Source of the DNA: Notospermus geniculatus
Lineage: Eukaryota > Nemertea > Pilidiophora > Heteronemertea > Lineidae
Assembly (NCBI GenBank): GCA_002633025.1
Contig: NMRB01000100.1
Coordinates: 303,009-367,008 of the forward strand
Length of the DNA: 64,000 bases
Direction of reading: 5' to 3'
A model generated the notes under the pieces. That model saw only the letters and a program-made list of their open reading frames with translations. It was not told the origin of the DNA and ran no database searches. The translations under genes and the position numbers were made by a program. Of this stretch, positions 46,740-60,759 are shown piece by piece (the stretch's first letter is position 1; each line of letters opens with the position of its first letter).

Positions 46740-49700
46740 AAGAGAAGAGAACACACAGAATCATAAGCATTAAAACAATAATAGATGAACTTGTCAGATT
46801 ATAGATTCAAATTCGCTTTTCAAGATTTGGCAATACAAAGTATATTCTTTGATTGTTACTCATATAAATTAAATGCTTCCATTTCTCTCAGAGTGAAGTG
46901 TTGGTGGCAAGAAATATGAAGAAACTGAAAGGAAGTAGTACATTCGAAAATTAAGATTTAGGGTTGGCAATTGATCAACAAAACAATTTGGCAAATAAAG
47001 ATACATATGTAGTTGTTCTCCGATTGGGACACAATCAATTGGCATAGAAACTATTGTATAGTCCGAAACACGACCAAAAAACCTAATAATAGAAAGGGAG
47101 CGCAGAAAACGCTACAAACTGTCGAAGTAAGGTCAGACGGAGTTACCATCTGTCTCATGATGGACATACTACATGTGGTGCATCATAAAGTAACCAAAAA
47201 TGTCAAACTCAAGTAATTTCTTTGGACATTCATGCACCTCAGTCATTGTTCGAAAGCGTTTCCCGACAGCTTGTCGATGGTAAGACACCCAAGGTAAAAC
47301 GGAATGTTCCCCTGCAATCAACGCTGAAGCATCAACAACGTGGCTTTCCGAAGGTATGTATATACATTCTTTACGAAGAGCAATGCACTGGAGTTGTATG
47401 TACAGGCTGAGCTAAAATCACACAACCAGACTCTGCCGAAGAAAAGAATTCGCTTTCCTCGGCTATCTTGGAGGTAACGTGACAAAGTGATGCTATTTTC
47501 GTACCCAGGAGTTAGAGCTCTACCATGTCTGCTGGAGAGGTTACCTAGATGTACAATGGATGTACATATAAGCCGTTGGAAGAAAGAAGAATTGTATTAA
47601 CCCATCATTTCAAAAATGCATTCCCTTGGCAAAATGTCTTCGGGTAGGCACCCATTTTAGTATGGGCTACACCTCGAAAAGGTTTTGACCATTGACGGCA
47701 AAGGTTCGTTGACACGAGCACCAACCTCCCCTGACCTGAGCAGACTGCGGTAAACTGAGGTCAGCTGACCACCAAATCTTCAGTGGATACATGTCGAATC
47801 AACTACATGTGCTACATATTCTTTTCCCTTTGTAGCAAAAGCTGTTTGACAAANGGCTTAAACAAGTCCAAGTTAGACAGGCGAAAAACACCTTTTATAA
47901 GTTCGGGCCATAGAGTTTACGATGGATGGATTTTTAACCATTGCAACAGGGAAGCAATATTGTCGATGACCAACACACGAAAAAGTGACCAGTCAAAATT
48001 GTCGCTCACAAACAGCACTGATTGGTGTGTCAAAGGAATCAGCAAAAATATTTGAATAAGGAACTAGCCAATTAAATTAACGATTCACAAAATGCAATAC
48101 GAACAACGCTATCGCTATCCCCAATCATACTTACCGGTAGGCCTACCTTTCCCCTAATATGGGATTTGGGTCTGATCATGGGGATTCTGAAATTCAACCG
48201 TTTTAAATGAATCAAAGAGACTCGTTGTATAAAAAGTCCATACATGTATCTTTTATTGTGATGCTAGTAGTAACACATAAAAAACGACATGTTTCACGAA
48301 GAAGTCTGTGAAGACGGGAAGTCCTTAGGTTACCAGCGTCAGGTTCAGAGTTAGAGTGACGGGTTCCTGATACACCTTAGATCTATAGTATTTTTGCTGT
48401 GTCCTGCAATAAAGAAAATATAAGCTACATGGTGTTAAAAGATGACAAAAACGACAGATGTGAAAAAAACACCTAGGCCTAGGCCTACATTAGTTTAAAT
48501 TCAAAGTTCGAAAAGACAAAAGCAGTGAGAGTAGGCCTATTTGAAAGACAGAACATCAGCATGAAACTTTGTTGCTCTGCATAGGCCTTTGTTGTTCTTC
48601 TCTTATTGTGGCCTGTTATGTAGGCCTACTACTCTTCTAGGCCTATATGTGACAGTTTCCATCCAACCGGATAGCCCGTAGGCCTACCCGTAGGCTTACT
48701 ACTTGTTCCCTACGACCGCTGGGCCTATGATCACCATCCGCTACGACTAAAACCATCCACGCACATGGCCGACTGGCATGCTTGCATGGCAAAGTAAGCG
48801 TAGGCCGACACCTAAGCCTACAATCACCCATAGGTCATAAAATGTCGTTTTATGCACAGCCAGCCAGCCAACAGTTTGAGTACCGTATCGTGGTACAATG
48901 TCAGCCTATGCATCATCATGTCATGTGTGCATGGATGTACAGGGTTACATGCACTGTGCAAGCGCCTGTTCCCATTTTGGCAGTAATTTTACGTCAAGCC
49001 TGCTGTCAGTTGTCACCAAACAGCCATAGAATATCTCAACATAAATAATATCACCAAAGAAAGCTGCTAACAACCATATCACAAAGGCTGTCGCGAAACC
49101 TGATGAACTGCGCGCTTACCGGACGCTAAACATGGCTGACACATGACATGCATGAACCGCTAGACTGGTTCCCGTCTTTGCCGCTCATTCCAATGAGCGC
49201 CGCGGGAGTGTAGCGGAAAAGACAGGAACCACCCCTGAACAATTCCCGTCTCTGCGCCGCCAATACGACCCTCATGGCGCTCCCTGAGATTCCCGCCCCA
49301 CTACTAAGGTGCCTCTATCTGATAGCATCAAAATCTTATGAAAAAGAGCAATGTTAGATCTGACTGACCACACTCAAACCGGCGGTGAGTGAATCTGCGC
49401 ATGAAAGGAGATGAAAACTTGGCGAGGGCATTGAATTACATGTACAAAATCAATCAAAATGATTAAAATTTACACTTTATTGGTTTCGAATGTCACCAGG
49501 AATCAAATCAGTTCTGTGTCGTATACTCATCTCCAATTCCTGACACCTTTGTCGCGGAAACGACTTTAGTCATAGAGTTATCCTGCTGAAACCAAAAGTT
49601 AGATAGAGAGAGAGAGGGACCCCAGAAGGTCGAATTAAAAACAAATAAGACCGCCCACCTTGACAACATAACATGCTACTGTGGTATGCATTTGACTGAT

Positions 49701-52700
49701 GAAATGGACTCACAAAGTTTAATGCTTGAATCAACAGTGCCTAAGGGTTAAATCGCGGCAACCGGCAGGCACGCAAGCCCAAGATATATCATGATAGGAA
49801 ACCACAACGCAACCATCAGGTAGCCAAAGCGCTCTCCAACAATCAAGTGATCACGTGACTCAAGAACCCGCTATCAGGTACAAATACCTACATAGCCTAC
49901 ACTGGCTTCGGTTCAAATTACGCAGTACTTTTGTGAAAAGTATCAATTTCCTTAGGCCTCGATCTTCGATAGCTCGATACAACGAGCGGCACCTTATGCC
50001 TTTGAATGGAACTAATGGGGCACGGCTGTGAGCGCCTCTGGTGGTATGAAATCAAACTAACAGTTTTTGCTGCCACCTGGTGCAAAACAACAGAAACGAG
50101 ATGGTAACATCAACTCCTGTACATGGTGACTTCTGCCGACGAAAGCTTGAACTGCATAGATCATACCACCTGTTCCCAGGTAGGCTACGAAAGATAGGTA
50201 CCGGTAACAAGTTTTTAGCCCCAGGTAGCCCTAAATGCAAGTGTTGGTTCAACTGAGGAGCGCTGCTTAGAATGAATGAAAAAATGATACGTTTCTCATC
50301 AGAAAGCCGCATCAAGAATGTTTCAGTGGGCTCGTTGATGAAGAGGAAGGTCGGTTTTGAGGGGATGTGGTGAAAATCCCGATGGTTCAGCGTGGTAAAC
50401 CCCTCCAGTCTAAGCGCAGTATGCTCGGGTAGGACTTTAGCCTAAAGTATAGCTGAAGTTAGACTTTCTGTATACTTGAAGCATTGAGAAAAGTCAGACT
50501 TTAATGAAAGTCTGGCTAAATTGTCCTCGTTGAACAAGTCACTGGATAATGGCATTTTCATTTTGTCAAAAAAACATTACTTTTAAGGAACGGGCACCCC
50601 AAAGAAGTTTCAGCCACAATGCGAATTCCATACGTAACTACAAACAGCAACCGGCAAACCTGTCAGGTAGGCCAATATATCAGTCACTGCTAATTTTTTG
50701 TCATTTTGTCATTAGTACGCCCTTTGAGTGATGTTATGCTGGAAAAATCGCAACATGCAACATTCCTAGCTTAGACAGGTACGACATTGTGCTGTCATAT
50801 GAAATTAGCAACACAGAACCATGATCTGTCCTGCCTGTTGAAAATGCTGAGGGGATTCTTATGCCATAACGCATATCAAAGGAGCACAGGCAACTTGATT
50901 GAGACTCCTGGAGCCATTTTCAGAGAAACAAACGTTGTCTTTACTCAGCCTATATCATATGGAATAGATAGATAAATCGCATAAGACTGACAAATATTTC
51001 TGTATCATCTCAGATCATCAATTGCACAATGATATACAAGCAATTGCTTTTTTCTGTGCTTATATGGTTTTGTAACGTTCAACTCGCTCGTTTGGTGGAA
51101 CTACCTACTGCTTTACTCGCAAGGTTGGTTTAAAGCCACCTGAATTACCACAAATCGTATGGCAAATATGCTCAAGTGAATCGTTGCCTTCAAGGGGTAG
51201 AATTGGGAAGCGTAGACTTCGATAGCCCTAAACCATTCTTCAGCTTTCACCAGTTTCCAAGTTATCCAACATGGTTCTCACACTTCGTGTAAGTGCCTTT
51301 GTCTACGATAAACCTTCCAGCAACATTGCCAATGATAACAGCATGCTATCAGTACCAAGCAGAGGCCACATGCCCGTTAATTCCATATACCTGTTCACCG
51401 TCAAAAGCTACAAAAAGAAAACCAATGCTTACTGCAAAAGACGCCATGCGAAGTGGTGAACAATAGGGATAACCTCGCATCATGAAAAATATACCTCAGT
51501 CAGAATTGCACTACATTATTAATTTGGTGCCAAAAAGTGGCAAGGTTGAACAGGTAATTCTGATGAGCTGCGCAGAAAGCAAGCCTACTCCTTGACGCCT
51601 TGGCGGAAGTTTCAGTATTCTTGCAACATATCTCTCCTCTTTTGGCAGTAACTCCGATTCCGAGGAAAGGATAGGCCTACATATTAGTGAGGTTTCGCAA
51701 ACCTGACGAAACATGAAGTACGAAATACGAAATTGGACTTCACTTCCATATGACGTATGTATTTCAGAAGATGGTTGGTACCACAAATATCGCATGCCGT
51801 AAGAGCGTCTTAGCGTATGACTAGACCGATAGAGTTATACGGTGTATTAAACTTCGAGATTTATCTTTCGTTTTCACTTCGTAGCTACGAAGTGGAAATC
51901 AAAAAATTCAAGATGCACCAAAGTTGGTCTTGATATGCTAAAAGACGCACTGGCAGCTGGGACATTTGTGGTACCAACCATCTCCTGAAATACATTAGGT
52001 CATGGAAATGAAGTCGAATTTTGTGTTTCGTACTTCGTGTTTCGTCAGATTTGCGAAACCTCACTAATAAACTACCGCAAAAAAACCGATTAGTGTCTTC
52101 CGATATCGTTCTTATTCGCCTGGTAAACCGCCACTACGGACCGATTTCGTTCTCTAAGCACGTAACATGAAAGTTTTAACTTAGTTCCCCGCTGTAGGGC
52201 TAAAAAGAAGTAATCACAAGAATGAATAGACCAGATGGTTTTGGAAAGTAACACTTCAGGGTCTAGGTAAATCCTTAGCGCCAGCCATTTCAGTAACTTC
52301 AATGCATTCCATCCCCAACGATGTTATACCTGCGTCTGTAATTAAGACCATGGAAGTATCATAATAATACTTCGACGGTAAGATCTATGCACATCTGTTT
52401 TGTACATGCATCCCGTATTGGGCGTGTTGGTGGCATCAGCAAGAACCAATGTTGCAAACCAACATTTTAATAATGTTGTGGCATCTCGTACATAGAGTCA
52501 TTCAAAATGATTTTCTGGGGTTGTAACCACAAGTTTGCAATCTTCAAACACTGATCAACATTTTGCTTTCTCAGCAATGCAGGTAATTGATTGAAAGCTA
52601 AAAGGTTTAAATGTCGTTAAGAGAAAGATTGATGTGCACAATTTTGCATTTGGTGTAGAATTGAATTATACGGTATTTTTCAACATCTGTCTGGTATCCT

Positions 52701-53140
52701 CAGTGTGATGTCCAGTATATCTCACCTGCATCATGCTTCAGAATGTATTGTTCAAATTCCACATTAAACTCTCTGAAGATAGGCGAAACATTCTAATCTG
52801 AGATCGAATTCACCTCAAGCCATACGTCAGAAGTTTTCCTGGAAAAAATCAAGGCTTCACAGACAATTTACGACGTCTGAATTGTTTCGTACTCCTAAAG
52901 TGCAGGCAACTTCGTGCTGTCAATATATTGCACCCCATCCATTTAACAGAGGTAGGCAACCAGGAAAGATCTGAACAGGCATATCTTGATCTCATTGACG
53001 TCTCTTAACAGCTGCTGATTCAATAAGTACCAGTATAAATCGAGAATCATTTTACTCATAGTTTCAAAATCGAGCGCGTCGGTCATTTGTTATTCACTGT
53101 GTGCATTTTTGTGGTATTTTGCACTATGGAATGTTTGCAG
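46740..53140. other. Gene-poor stretch
   Basis: No coding region I can support. 48.4-48.9 kb is rich in TAGGCCTA/GTAGGCCTAC motifs. The inverted-repeat element at 51684 is the only clear mobile element. Single undetermined base at 47855. Confidence 0.6.
51684..52068. mobile_element. 385-bp inverted-repeat element (TTAGTGAGGTTTCGCAAA ends)
   Basis: The left end TTAGTGAGGTTTCGCAAACC then TGACGAAACATGAAGTACGA matches the complement of the right end over about 50 bp. At the centre is a second palindrome, CACTTCGTAGCTACGAAGTG (near 51890). The terminal GAGGTTTCG resembles the ends of the MITE at 22793. Confidence 0.88.
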
Positions 53141-53361
53141 GTTTTGCGAACTGAGATCACTGAACCCAAAGCTTGAAAGCCCGAACCTTCTTCATACCAT
53201 AAACACAAGATTAAGATCGTTGAACCCAAAGCTCAAAACTTCAATCCTTCTTGCCATGAATACTAGACAAAGTTCATTGAACCCAAAAGTTGATAAAACA
53301 CTACACAAAGGCCATCGAACCCAAAGCTTGGTAAACCCCAATTCATCCTTCCATGAACACT

Positions 53362-53497
53362 AAAGGCTCGTTTCCACAGACGCGTTTCACGCTGCGTGAT
53401 GCGTCAAATCTTTTGTTATTTTCCGCCGCTCTGCTTCCAAACAATGGGCGATGCGTCAAAACGCTCACGCTACCGCTTCTGTGGAAATGGGCCTTAA
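53362..53497. mobile_element. Hairpin element 1 inside the minisatellite
   Basis: Ends AAAGGCTCGTTTCCACAGA and TCTGTGGAAATGGGCCTT; inner GATGCGTCAAA occurs as a diverged direct and inverted pair. About 135 bp. Confidence 0.8.
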
Positions 53498-53650
53498 AGG
53501 CGGTGACAGACTAGCGCGACGCCGCGCGGAGCTAAGCGTTTTCTTTTGTGTTTTCAGGCACCGCTGAGCACCATGTGCAGTGGAGCGCAAAAACACAAAA
53601 GAAAACGCGTCGCTCCGCGTCGCGTACGCACTAGTCTGTCACCGCCTTAA
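53494..53650. mobile_element. Hairpin element 2 flanked by TTAA
   Basis: Arms AAGGCGGTGACAGACTAGCG and its complement, continuing imperfectly into CGACGC and then AAGCGTTTTCTTTTGTGTTT. TTAA on each border (53494-53497 and 53647-53650) fits a piggyBac-type target site; no transposase is present. About 157 bp with borders. Confidence 0.8.
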
Positions 53651-55204
53651 GACTACGATCGTTGAATCCAAACCTTGAAAGCCCAATACCTTTACCATCA
53701 ACACAAGACGAAGATCGTTGAACCAAAGCTTGAGACCCTAATCCTTCTTACCATCAACAAAAGACGAAGATCTTGAACCAAAACTTGAAATCCTTATCAT
53801 TCTTACCATCAACAAAAGACGAAGATCTTGAACTAAAGCTTGAAACCCTAATCCTTCTTAACATTAACAAAAGACAAAGATCGTAGAATCAAAGCTTGAA
53901 ACCCTAATCCTTCTTACAATCAACAAAAGACGAAGATCTTGAACCAAAGCTTGAAACCCTAATCCTTCTACCATGAATAATAAATAAGATCGTTAAACCC
54001 AAAGCTTGAAACCTTAGTCCTTGTTACTAACAACATAAGACTATCGTTGAACCAAAGCTTGAAACCCCTAATCCTTCTTACCATCAACACTTAATAAGAT
54101 CATTAAACCCAAAGATTGAAACCTCAGTCCTTCTTGCCAACAATATAAGGCAGCTTGATAAGACTAAATCGTTGAACCAAAGCTTGAAATCCAAATCATT
54201 CTTGTCATGGACACCATCTCTTATTGAAAGACTTCCTTTAAAGAAACATTCACAAGCAGCTTCTGGTATCAAATTCTCTTCGAAGCCACCTCATTGTATT
54301 AATGGAGTCTGTCTGAGGCAGATGTTAAAGCAGTTCGAACTCAAAAAGGAAATATGGGTCATTCCATGATCAACCGGAAATCCACACTGTTCAGAAAGAG
54401 TGGCCAAATACACCACTCTGGCATTATGAATGTATGCTTATTTGGGTGCTTATTGATTGTTATTGCATGTAGATACAATTCCAATAAATATTTATATATA
54501 AGCCATCGTGAGTTCATTTTTTGTTGCATCAAACATTTTTATGCGTTCATTCTATGAGAAAACTAAGTGACATTTTTTGCATGTCAACTTTGAAGATGTG
54601 CCCTGGTTTAATGTTGTGATTTCCTAATAAAGACAACTGTTCAAGTTGATCTTTATATACTTAAATTTCAGTTCGTTTTGTAATACATAGCTATTGCAAC
54701 AATGACTCACCGTGAGGAGCATTAGTTTATGTGAATTTCGGACGTTATGTGTTCTGTCCTGTCATAATAACGGGCGGAATTTCCCTTCCAATCGCCTTCA
54801 AACCGCACGATATTATCCCCACGCCCGCTATTTGTGCGTAATACTACACTCCAATGAGTTCTGAACATCGTCAGTCCTTGCGTTTTAATCCCGACGCCGA
54901 ATACATACGATATAGCGAGATGCAAAGTATGACCTAAAAACCTCTGTCCGATAGTAACGGGCGGAATAAACCCGAGTACAGTCTCTATTGCTGTCATTGA
55001 ATACCACCGCCTGACATGAAACGGCGTGCCTGGATACGGTTGTCATGGTGAGATAGCGTCATGGCGGCTTCCTTGAACGTTTGATGTGCAAATGCCGAGG
55101 TAATATGATCTGTCTTTTTCGAGTCAATTCATAACGGGCGGAAGAAAAGTAACGTCCGGAAACATAATTAGGCCCTTGTTAATCAGCACGTTAATTATTG
55201 GTTA

Positions 55205-55365
55205 NNNNNNNNNNNNNNNNNNNNNNNNNNNNNNNNNNNNNNNNNNNNNNNNNNNNNNNNNNNNNNNNNNNNNNNNNNNNNNNNNNNNNNNNNNNNNNNN
55301 NNNNNNNNNNNNNNNNNNNNNNNNNNNNNNNNNNNNNNNNNNNNNNNNNNNNNNNNNNNNNNNNN
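55205..55365. other. Assembly gap (run of N)
   Basis: Undetermined bases; open frames spanning it are artefacts. Confidence 0.98.
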
Positions 55366-56720
55366 GTACGACTGCATGCTGTGCAAATTTAAGTCCTAAA
55401 CGTTCATGTTTTCATCGACGATGCTGTTGCTTAACCTTTTGAAATTCTAACTCCGAACGTTTCTTTTGAAATGTTCTCCAGACGAAAGAGTGAGCGATTA
55501 CCATTTATCTGCAACCTTCACTTTGAAAGTTTTGAAACAAGTTACAGTGTGAAGTGTTCGCAGCTTGTTAAACTTATACTTGACTAAAAGCAATACAGTC
55601 AATATCAGTTGTGGAGTAAAGAAGAGTTCCCAAGTGAATTCAACCGTATAAAAAGCAGTTAGAAGATTTCTAAAGTGGACGTCAACCAATTAGCTGACGC
55701 GGAAAAACTCTCCGCCAACCTGGAGAAAATGTAAGGATCCTTTACAGGCAACTGTTTAGAATTAGGCGGCAGCTTCGTTGGATTCCAAACTCTTTTCGCA
55801 CCAGCCGGAATTCACTGCTTGGTTTGTGAGACATGCTCACGAATTGCACTGAGAATCTGCCTCTGATATTTCCTATTATTTCTCCAGTCCTGACTCTAGA
55901 CTCATCAATGTAAGGTTTGATTTACTTCCTTAGCTTGATGGGCGACAAACTGGAGTCATTGCAAAGTTGTGGCAAAAACTGTTTGGCAGCCGTTTACTTG
56001 CTCACTCTGGTCTTGGCCTAATGAGCTGTAGTATATTCTGCTTGTCCGAGGGAAGCTAATCTTGATGTCAGTTTTACCTCGGCCTTTTTTCCACCATCTG
56101 ATTTACCACCAAGAAATCACTGACGTGAAGTAGAGAGAGATACGTTCGGTTTGAACGTTGGGCCCAGCATTCTGTTGGGAGTGGTCTCATACTTGATGTA
56201 GCCTCTAAAGGTTGCAGGCTGCACAACGTAAAATGAAACATTTTATCAAACGTGCAGACCGATTTCTGATACCATTTTTGCAATGTCTGTCTCAGGTGTC
56301 AGTCGAAGATTAATGACTGATGTAACTGTTGTAGCGTTTTGTAAACATTCGCATCATCATCAGGAAGTCAAGAACCTGTTTATAACTGCCAAAAAACTCC
56401 CACGCAGTATACAAGTAGTTCTAGGTAGGCTTTTCCTTTCTGTTTAATTCTTTTTTTCTCGTTTTTTTACATAGCCGAGGAAGGTGCACGCCTACGCACC
56501 TGCCTTTTGATTAGAATCCGCGAAATATCGCTTCGATGCTATCGAGCATCGCCTTATGGCCTTAATCCGATATTGGGTACGAGATTTAGAAAGAACCAGT
56601 CAAAGGGAGAAACACTGAGCTTTTGGCTAGGTTTTTAGGCCTACTCTTTTTTTCATAAAAGTATGTTTGCAGTCAGGTCACATCGGTTTTCACTAAAGCC
56701 TGGTTTAAACTTTAACCCAG

Positions 56721-56840
56721 GTCTAACAATGTAAACGCCAGAGCGAACAATAGCATTGTCGTACGGCCAGCTAAATCAGGCTAAACCAGATCTAACAAGG
56801 TAAACGAGAGAGCGAACAATGGCATTGTCGTACGGTCTGG
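56721..56840. repeat. Tandem duplication, period 69 bp
   Basis: GTCTAACAATGTAAACGCCA then GAGCGAACAATAGCATTGTC and GTACGG is repeated 69 bases later with a few changes. AACCAG/CTGGTT-type flanks suggest the pair may be part of a larger foldback. Confidence 0.75.
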
Positions 56841-59800
56841 TGAGTCTCGTAGAGTAGGCCTTCAAGCAGTTTTTGAAGGCCATGGGAAGTTGTAGGCAAT
56901 CGTCATTATTGGTTAGTAAGTGAATATTATAATCCTCGTCATACACGATACATTTGCATTGTTTTTTTTTCGAGAAAAGGTGATGCCTTGGTCCTAATGT
57001 CCAACGTTTTCGTGTTACAGGACGATGCACGTTGTGGGCAGGTAAAAAGTTCGACATTACTATTACTTTTTTGTAGTTTGTAATGCTTTTTGTCGTAACA
57101 TCTATAGAAAACATGTACATGTATCGTATATGACGATGCAATACCACAATCAAGTCCCTTGTGTTTACCAACGTTTAGCAAACAGGGAATTAGAAGATCC
57201 ACAAGGTGAGAGATGTTTTCTGTGGGAGGATTACAATCCAACTGTGCGAATCGAACTGATCGCCAGAGCCTTGTGTTCCGTGATAGTTCAACCTATATCC
57301 AAATGAATTGCGATCGGAGTAGCACACACAAACACACTTTAGGAAAACTCGCCACACTTCATATCCTACCTTCGATATCGTCTGGTGATGCCTGAAACGA
57401 GAGTAGGAAGATTTTAATTTAGTCAAACTCTTCATTAAACTACTTTTAGTTTACTCTAAACTGGCAGTCAACTTCGTTGTCCGTCGAATCCTTTACTTGA
57501 TGTCTTCCAAAGTATTATATGGATCTTTAACTTTAAAGGGCCTCTAGAGGCAGCTTTTTAGTGCATATTTATATGATTACTAATGCAGAATTGGTGGCAT
57601 GAGGATCCAACTTGGGCATCAATTTTGAAGTAAAATTTCCTCAGTGTCAACATTTGATCCACAATTCATGAGTTCATGGTTACTAGCGCCACCTGTTGCA
57701 TAGTGGAAGTAGTGTTAGTAGCTATTCCTCCACAAGCTTCGCTTTTCTTGAAACGTGCTATGGTGGGGCGAGGAAGGCCCATGCCCATATACAAAACTAC
57801 GCTATAGGGCTACTTTCATCGTTTCTAGCAATCGATAGGGACTCAAGTCAAGTGATGGTTGGTGAAATTCTCTGTCTCACATTGTCACAATGATACAATC
57901 CAAAAATTTGGTTTAGTAGGTAACTTTTGAATCTTCGTGACAGTGGAAACAAGAAAGCATTTTCAATGATTTCATTTTCACTTCTACTATAATGAGTTCA
58001 AACTCTGCCCCTGCAGATGTTCTAAAACAACTCAGCTTCATGATAGCGTTGTCTCAGGGTAAGTTCAAGCCGACGAACGCTTTGTGAAGTGTACTCTGCA
58101 GAGAGATTTTATCTTTGGTCTGTAGCACAGTAACAACAGTTGCCCTCTTCTACACTCTTTGCAACAGGCTGCTTTACCAAGAGATCCTGCCTCGACCTTT
58201 CCTCTTACAAAAGCCCACCCATGGTTCATAGACGTTAAGGTACTGTTACACTGCCTAATGAAAGGTTACCGAAGGCTCATAAAAAGGTACGAACTATGTC
58301 TCTTGTCGGGAGACTGGTAAGGTAGATAAACAGACAATAACAAAAACGCTGAGAGATAAACTAAATGCACAATATCGAATCCTCTTGTCTTGGTTTTGCT
58401 TTTTTCGATACAATTCTACCAGAGCAGGTTTACAGAAGCCAAAAAATTAACACTATGCAGTGCTTTCTGAAGTTGTCGACACGTCTCGTCTTCCCCTTTT
58501 TGCATCCATTCGACGACGGAGATAGTTACATTTATTATCTCTAGATCTTAGATGTTCATCCACGGTTATGATTATGGTACTTCAGGGCCTACCTGCCGGG
58601 GCATCGTTGCAACAAATGGAAGCAATGCAACAGTATGCGCTTCGAGTATGCAAAATGTACAGGGAAGACCGACAAATCGTACCCTTGTTTTTGTTTTTAC
58701 CCTACATATTCTCGTTTTTGGATACAAGAAATTCACGGATGTATTGTGTTACCGGTAGGCCTATGCCAAAGAATCTAGGCCTAGTGCACAGTGAAGGATA
58801 TCTGGGTGCATTTTTGAGAAAAAAATGGCGAAGTGATATCTAAGCATCATACAAGTATATTAAGAAAAAAAAGCAATGCAACAAGTGTACGCAGTATCCC
58901 CGCATTATTTCTCAATGTATCCCCTAAATTAGCTTCTCCGATTACGAACGAACAATTTTGCATACCAAGGATATGTTTTGCACCACAAAATATCAACGTA
59001 TTGTTTGCCTGTATGTTAAGAATTTATTGCATGCAGTGGAAAGTTTGAGAAATTACCTAGGTTATACCGCCGAAGACAAAAAATCGGCATAAAGTCTGCT
59101 TTTAATGTACACAGTTTGCTATTTTATACCTTTCTACCTATCTACCTAATTCTTGGCTACACCTGTAAGTAAAAGTGTCCAAAATATGCGAACCCTCTGA
59201 ACCTCAGTTCAAATCTTAGTTTCCACCTTGCCGAGACTTAAGATGAAAGCCTTAACAGCTTTTTAACGTATTGTTTAACTGTTATCTCACATCTGTTTCA
59301 AAGGATAAAACATGAATACTTGTCATTTTACACCTGTAACCGTCGTTTGTTTCGTGAGAAACTCCGGAAAGCGACGATTTATGTAAAATCTACTCGAAAA
59401 CGCCCTCAGGAAACCAACTCGCTTCAGCAGACGATGTTGCATGCTCTGGTTCATATAAAAGTCGGAATTACACCGAAACGAAACTTACCATTTCGACTGA
59501 TTGTTATGTAGTCCTTGGGGATGATCCTTCAACAGAGAAGCTGTGCGTAGGTTTGCGGAGGTTTGAGGCGCAATGGGAATGATAAGAATGCATTACATCC
59601 TCGGGCCGCTAGGCGGCGCATTTATAATCGGGTAGGCTGATTAGCTTTGAGGGGCGACAGGTGCGAAATGCCAGGTGAAGCCAATAAAGAAAAGAGATGC
59701 GTCTACTTAAAATGAAATACTTCGATAATCAAGGTATCTTGTTTGGAACCACAATTGTCACTTTCAATGTATCTCTTAAAGGACCAAATCCAAGCAGAAA

Positions 59801-60342
59801 AAAGGTTCCCTTTTACCCCTTTCCCCAGGTCATACCCAATTCCTAAAACAGAGTGTTCATACGGCTGCGTAGACAACATAATACGTTGCTGAAACTTGAT
59901 CCCCTTTCCCTGATTCCAAGCAGGGTTCATTGAATTACTATATAAAGAGGGTCCTCTCAGGAGTTCGCGTTGAAGCAGGGGTGTAAATGTTTGACAGCTG
60001 CCCTGGGTACATTCATGATAACCAGGGCCTATTCGAATCATCTCTTGGATGATTTTAATGTGTCATCAACGAAGGTTTATACAAGTTGTAACAAAAACGA
60101 AGCCAGAAACTCTACTCCTGTGGAACACTTCATCGATGTAACCCTAAACATCTTCAAGGTCATCTTCCAATAATAACTGTTCGACTTCTAAACTAAGGGT
60201 TGCTCATATCATTTTAATGAAAGGTATAGTGCTAGTTAGTTTTAACATTACATGCTCAAGTATGATGTGATGTACAGTTGATATATCTGGCTTCGCCGGC
60301 GGGCATATCACAGCTTGTCTCAACTACAAGACGAACAGCAAT

Positions 60343-60755
60343 GAACTTTCCAATAGGGTCTATTTGCATTTAGAATTGTAAATTATCGAATAACGTCTAT
60401 TGTTGATTGAAAAGAGTGTTGTAAACTTTCCAATAATGTCTATTGTTGCTTTGATCTAAAGAGTTCTTAACTTTCCAATACTAAAACCTATTGTTGCCTT
60501 GACTGAAATAGTTCTTAACTTTCCAATGAGGTCTATTGTTGCCTTGACCGAAAGAGTTTTTAACTTTCCAATGAGGTCTATTGTTGCCTTTATTGAAAGA
60601 GTTCTTAACTTTCCAATAAAGTCTATTTTTGCCTTGACCGAAAGAGTTTTTAACTTTCCAATGCAAAGGTCTATTGCTGACTTGAAAGAGTTACGGTATA
60701 AACTTTTCAGTAATGTCTATTGTTGAATTGGAAGAGTAATAAACTTTTCAATAGG
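60343..60755. repeat. Minisatellite, period about 50-60 bp
   Basis: Seven or eight units of TAACTTTCCAATGAGGTCTA, TTGTTGCCTTGACCGAAAGAG. Most alike in the middle (60460-60660), more diverged at both ends, the usual pattern for an array kept even by unequal exchange. The minus-strand frame with repeated WKVKNSF is a by-product. Confidence 0.88.
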
Positions 60756-60759
60756 TAAG

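Larger units (their letters stand above)
53148..54215. repeat. Minisatellite, period about 55-60 bp, interrupted by two hairpin elements
   Basis: Some 13-15 diverged copies of a unit reading GATCGTTGAACCCAAAGCTT, GAAACCCTAATCCTTCTTACC, ATCAACACAAGAC. About four copies lie before 53361 and the rest after 53651. Adjacent units differ from each other by small indels, so it is old. Frames through it are not genes. Confidence 0.88.
54216..60340. other. Gene-poor stretch
   Basis: Apart from the gap at 55205 and the duplication at 56721, nothing firm. A minus-strand frame ending near 57000 (with NPPTENISHLVDLLIPCLLN at about 57235-57175, followed by GGTAAAC) and a plus-strand frame at 58568-58843 (with SLQQMEAMQQYALRVCKMYR) look somewhat protein-like, but I recognise neither. 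Confidence 0.5.

Noticed and set aside
56776-57241. Minus-strand frames of 131 and 100 codons
   Set aside because: Partly protein-like but overlapping in two frames, with no recognisable domain and no joined exon; kept only as a note under the gene-poor stretch.
60481-60726. Repetitive frames (WKVKNSF / FNFPMRSIVA repeats)
   Set aside because: Translation of a minisatellite whose unit length happens to keep frame for a few copies.
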